A stretch of DNA of 13,152 bases, from positions 1 through 13,152 of the forward strand of contig DATGXO010000249.1 in NCBI GenBank assembly GCA_035298965.1. Direction: 5' to 3'. Every line of letters starts with the position of its first letter. The stretch's first letter is position 1. Shown one piece after another: positions 12,844-13,152 of the stretch. A program made the translations under genes and the position numbers. The notes under the pieces were generated by a model, which ran no database searches, was not told where the DNA came from, and worked only from the letters and a program-made list of their open reading frames with translations. The DNA comes from CAJCBL01 sp035298965. GTDB lineage: Bacteria; Verrucomicrobiota; Verrucomicrobiia; Opitutales; Opitutaceae.

Positions 12844-12863
12844 TGCACCAACCGCTTGGTGCA
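12844..12863. promoter_or_regulatory. Perfect 8-bp inverted repeat in the CRISPR leader
   Basis: TGCACCAA (12844-12851) and TTGGTGCA (12856-12863) are perfect arms with CCGC between. The dyad of 20 bp is the size of a dimeric regulator or architectural-protein site. It lies 15 bp after TTGACA and 21 bp before the first repeat, so it could repress array transcription or mark the site for spacer integration. Confidence 0.5.
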
Positions 12864-12881
12864 CAAGCATCCCGCCTGTGC
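12861..12881. repeat. Imperfect inverted repeat abutting the first CRISPR repeat
   Basis: GCACAAGC (12861-12868) and GCCTGTGC (12874-12881) pair with one mismatch around ATCCC. It shares 12861-12863 with the dyad to its left, so as RNA the two hairpins cannot form together. From memory, CACAAGCATCCCGCCTGTG resembles a dispersed motif common in verrucomicrobial genomes, so it may be a mobile or repetitive insert. Confidence 0.4.
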
Positions 12882-12884
12882 GCC

Positions 12885-13152
12885 GTCGCCCCGCTCACCC
12901 GAGCGGGGCGCGGATTGAAACCCATCGAGCTTGGCATCCAGCTCCATCGCCTTGATGTCGCCCCGCTCACCCGAGCGGGGCGCGGATTGAAACCCACTGG
13001 ACGTGCCGGCGGAGCCGGAGAGCGCCGAGTCGCCCCGCTCACCCGAGCGGGGCGCGGATTGAAACCAGATCGATCCGCGATCGCTTGCAGCCATGCGCCG
13101 TCGCCCCGCTCACCCGAGCGGGGCGCGGATTGAAACTGCTGCCACTGCCTAT
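12885..13152 (+). CRISPR. Type I-C CRISPR array, continuing past the window
   Basis: Four identical 37-bp repeats lie at 12885-12921, 12957-12993, 13029-13065 and 13100-13136. Spacers are 12922-12956 (35 bp), 12994-13028 (35 bp), 13066-13099 (34 bp) and 13137 onward (16 bp seen, cut by the window end). Each repeat begins GT, then stem arm CGCCCCGCTC, loop ACCC, arm GAGCGGGGCG, and ends CGGATTGAAAC. Cleavage at the 3' base of the 10-bp stem would leave exactly this 11-nt handle, as known for type I-C. The ATTGAAAC end and the position right after cas2 set the orientation as transcribed left to right. The total number of spacers cannot be seen. None of the spacers matched elsewhere in this window by eye. 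Confidence 0.98.

Larger units (their letters stand above)
12701..12884 (+). promoter_or_regulatory. CRISPR leader region
   Basis: The 184 bp between cas2 and the first repeat must contain the leader. It is not clearly AT-rich, unlike many leaders. TTGACA (12823-12828) is an exact sigma-70 -35 box, but no good -10 box lies 16-18 bp downstream; that space is taken by an inverted repeat. A second inverted repeat reaches 3 bp from the first CRISPR repeat. No gene is supported here. Confidence 0.6.

Noticed and set aside
12823..12851. A full sigma-70 promoter for the array from TTGACA
   Set aside because: No acceptable -10 hexamer lies 15-19 bp downstream; only the -35-like box is supported.
12602..13094. 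Minus-strand open frames through the CRISPR array with GFNPRPARVSGA repeats
   Set aside because: This is the usual false protein produced by CRISPR repeats; the repeat plus a 35-bp spacer is 72 bp, a multiple of three.

Overview
The window is high-GC bacterial DNA with every recognised gene on the + strand. Its centre is a complete type I-C CRISPR-Cas locus: cas3, cas5c, cas8c (with an internal cas11c start), cas7c, cas4, cas1, cas2, then a CRISPR array that runs off the right edge. Weak or absent Shine-Dalgarno sequences, an HDOD protein, a Gly/His-rich lipoprotein and several short dispersed-repeat motifs fit Verrucomicrobiota, perhaps Opitutaceae. That placement is an inference from style, not from a marker gene.

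Layout. 1-461: no convincing gene; internal repeats and an imperfect hairpin. 462-1310: HDOD signalling protein, followed by a strong hairpin with a short T-rich tail (1379-1430). 1557-2279: predicted lipoprotein, followed by a good intrinsic terminator (2301-2338). 2364-2462: two blocks of 7-bp tandem repeats. 2499-3701 and 3686-4492: two overlapping SAM-dependent methyltransferase genes (an RsmB/NOP-type RNA m5C enzyme and a class I methyltransferase), each with a 7-bp repeat tract inside its coding sequence. 4493-4805: intergenic region with a dispersed palindrome; the cas3 start codon lies inside a perfect 10-bp inverted repeat that also contains a 9-codon mini-ORF overlapping cas3 as ATGA. 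4806-12700: cas operon. 12701-12884: leader with two overlapping inverted repeats. 12885-13152: four identical 37-bp repeats, three whole spacers and one cut by the window end.

How it works together. Cas5c should process the pre-crRNA at the base of the repeat stem, leaving an 11-nt 5' handle. Cas5c, Cas7c, Cas8c and Cas11c would form Cascade, and Cas3 (HD nuclease plus helicase) would degrade the target. Cas4, Cas1 and Cas2 would add spacers at the leader side. All key motifs are intact in Cas1, Cas2, Cas3 and Cas4, so the system looks functional. The least ordinary signals are the cas3 start-codon hairpin with its mini-ORF, the 7-bp repeat family seen at four loci (twice inside genes, once just before cas2), SD-less G-poor leaders including the internal cas11c start, and the doubled inverted repeat at the leader-array junction. 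I found no wholly new gene system.
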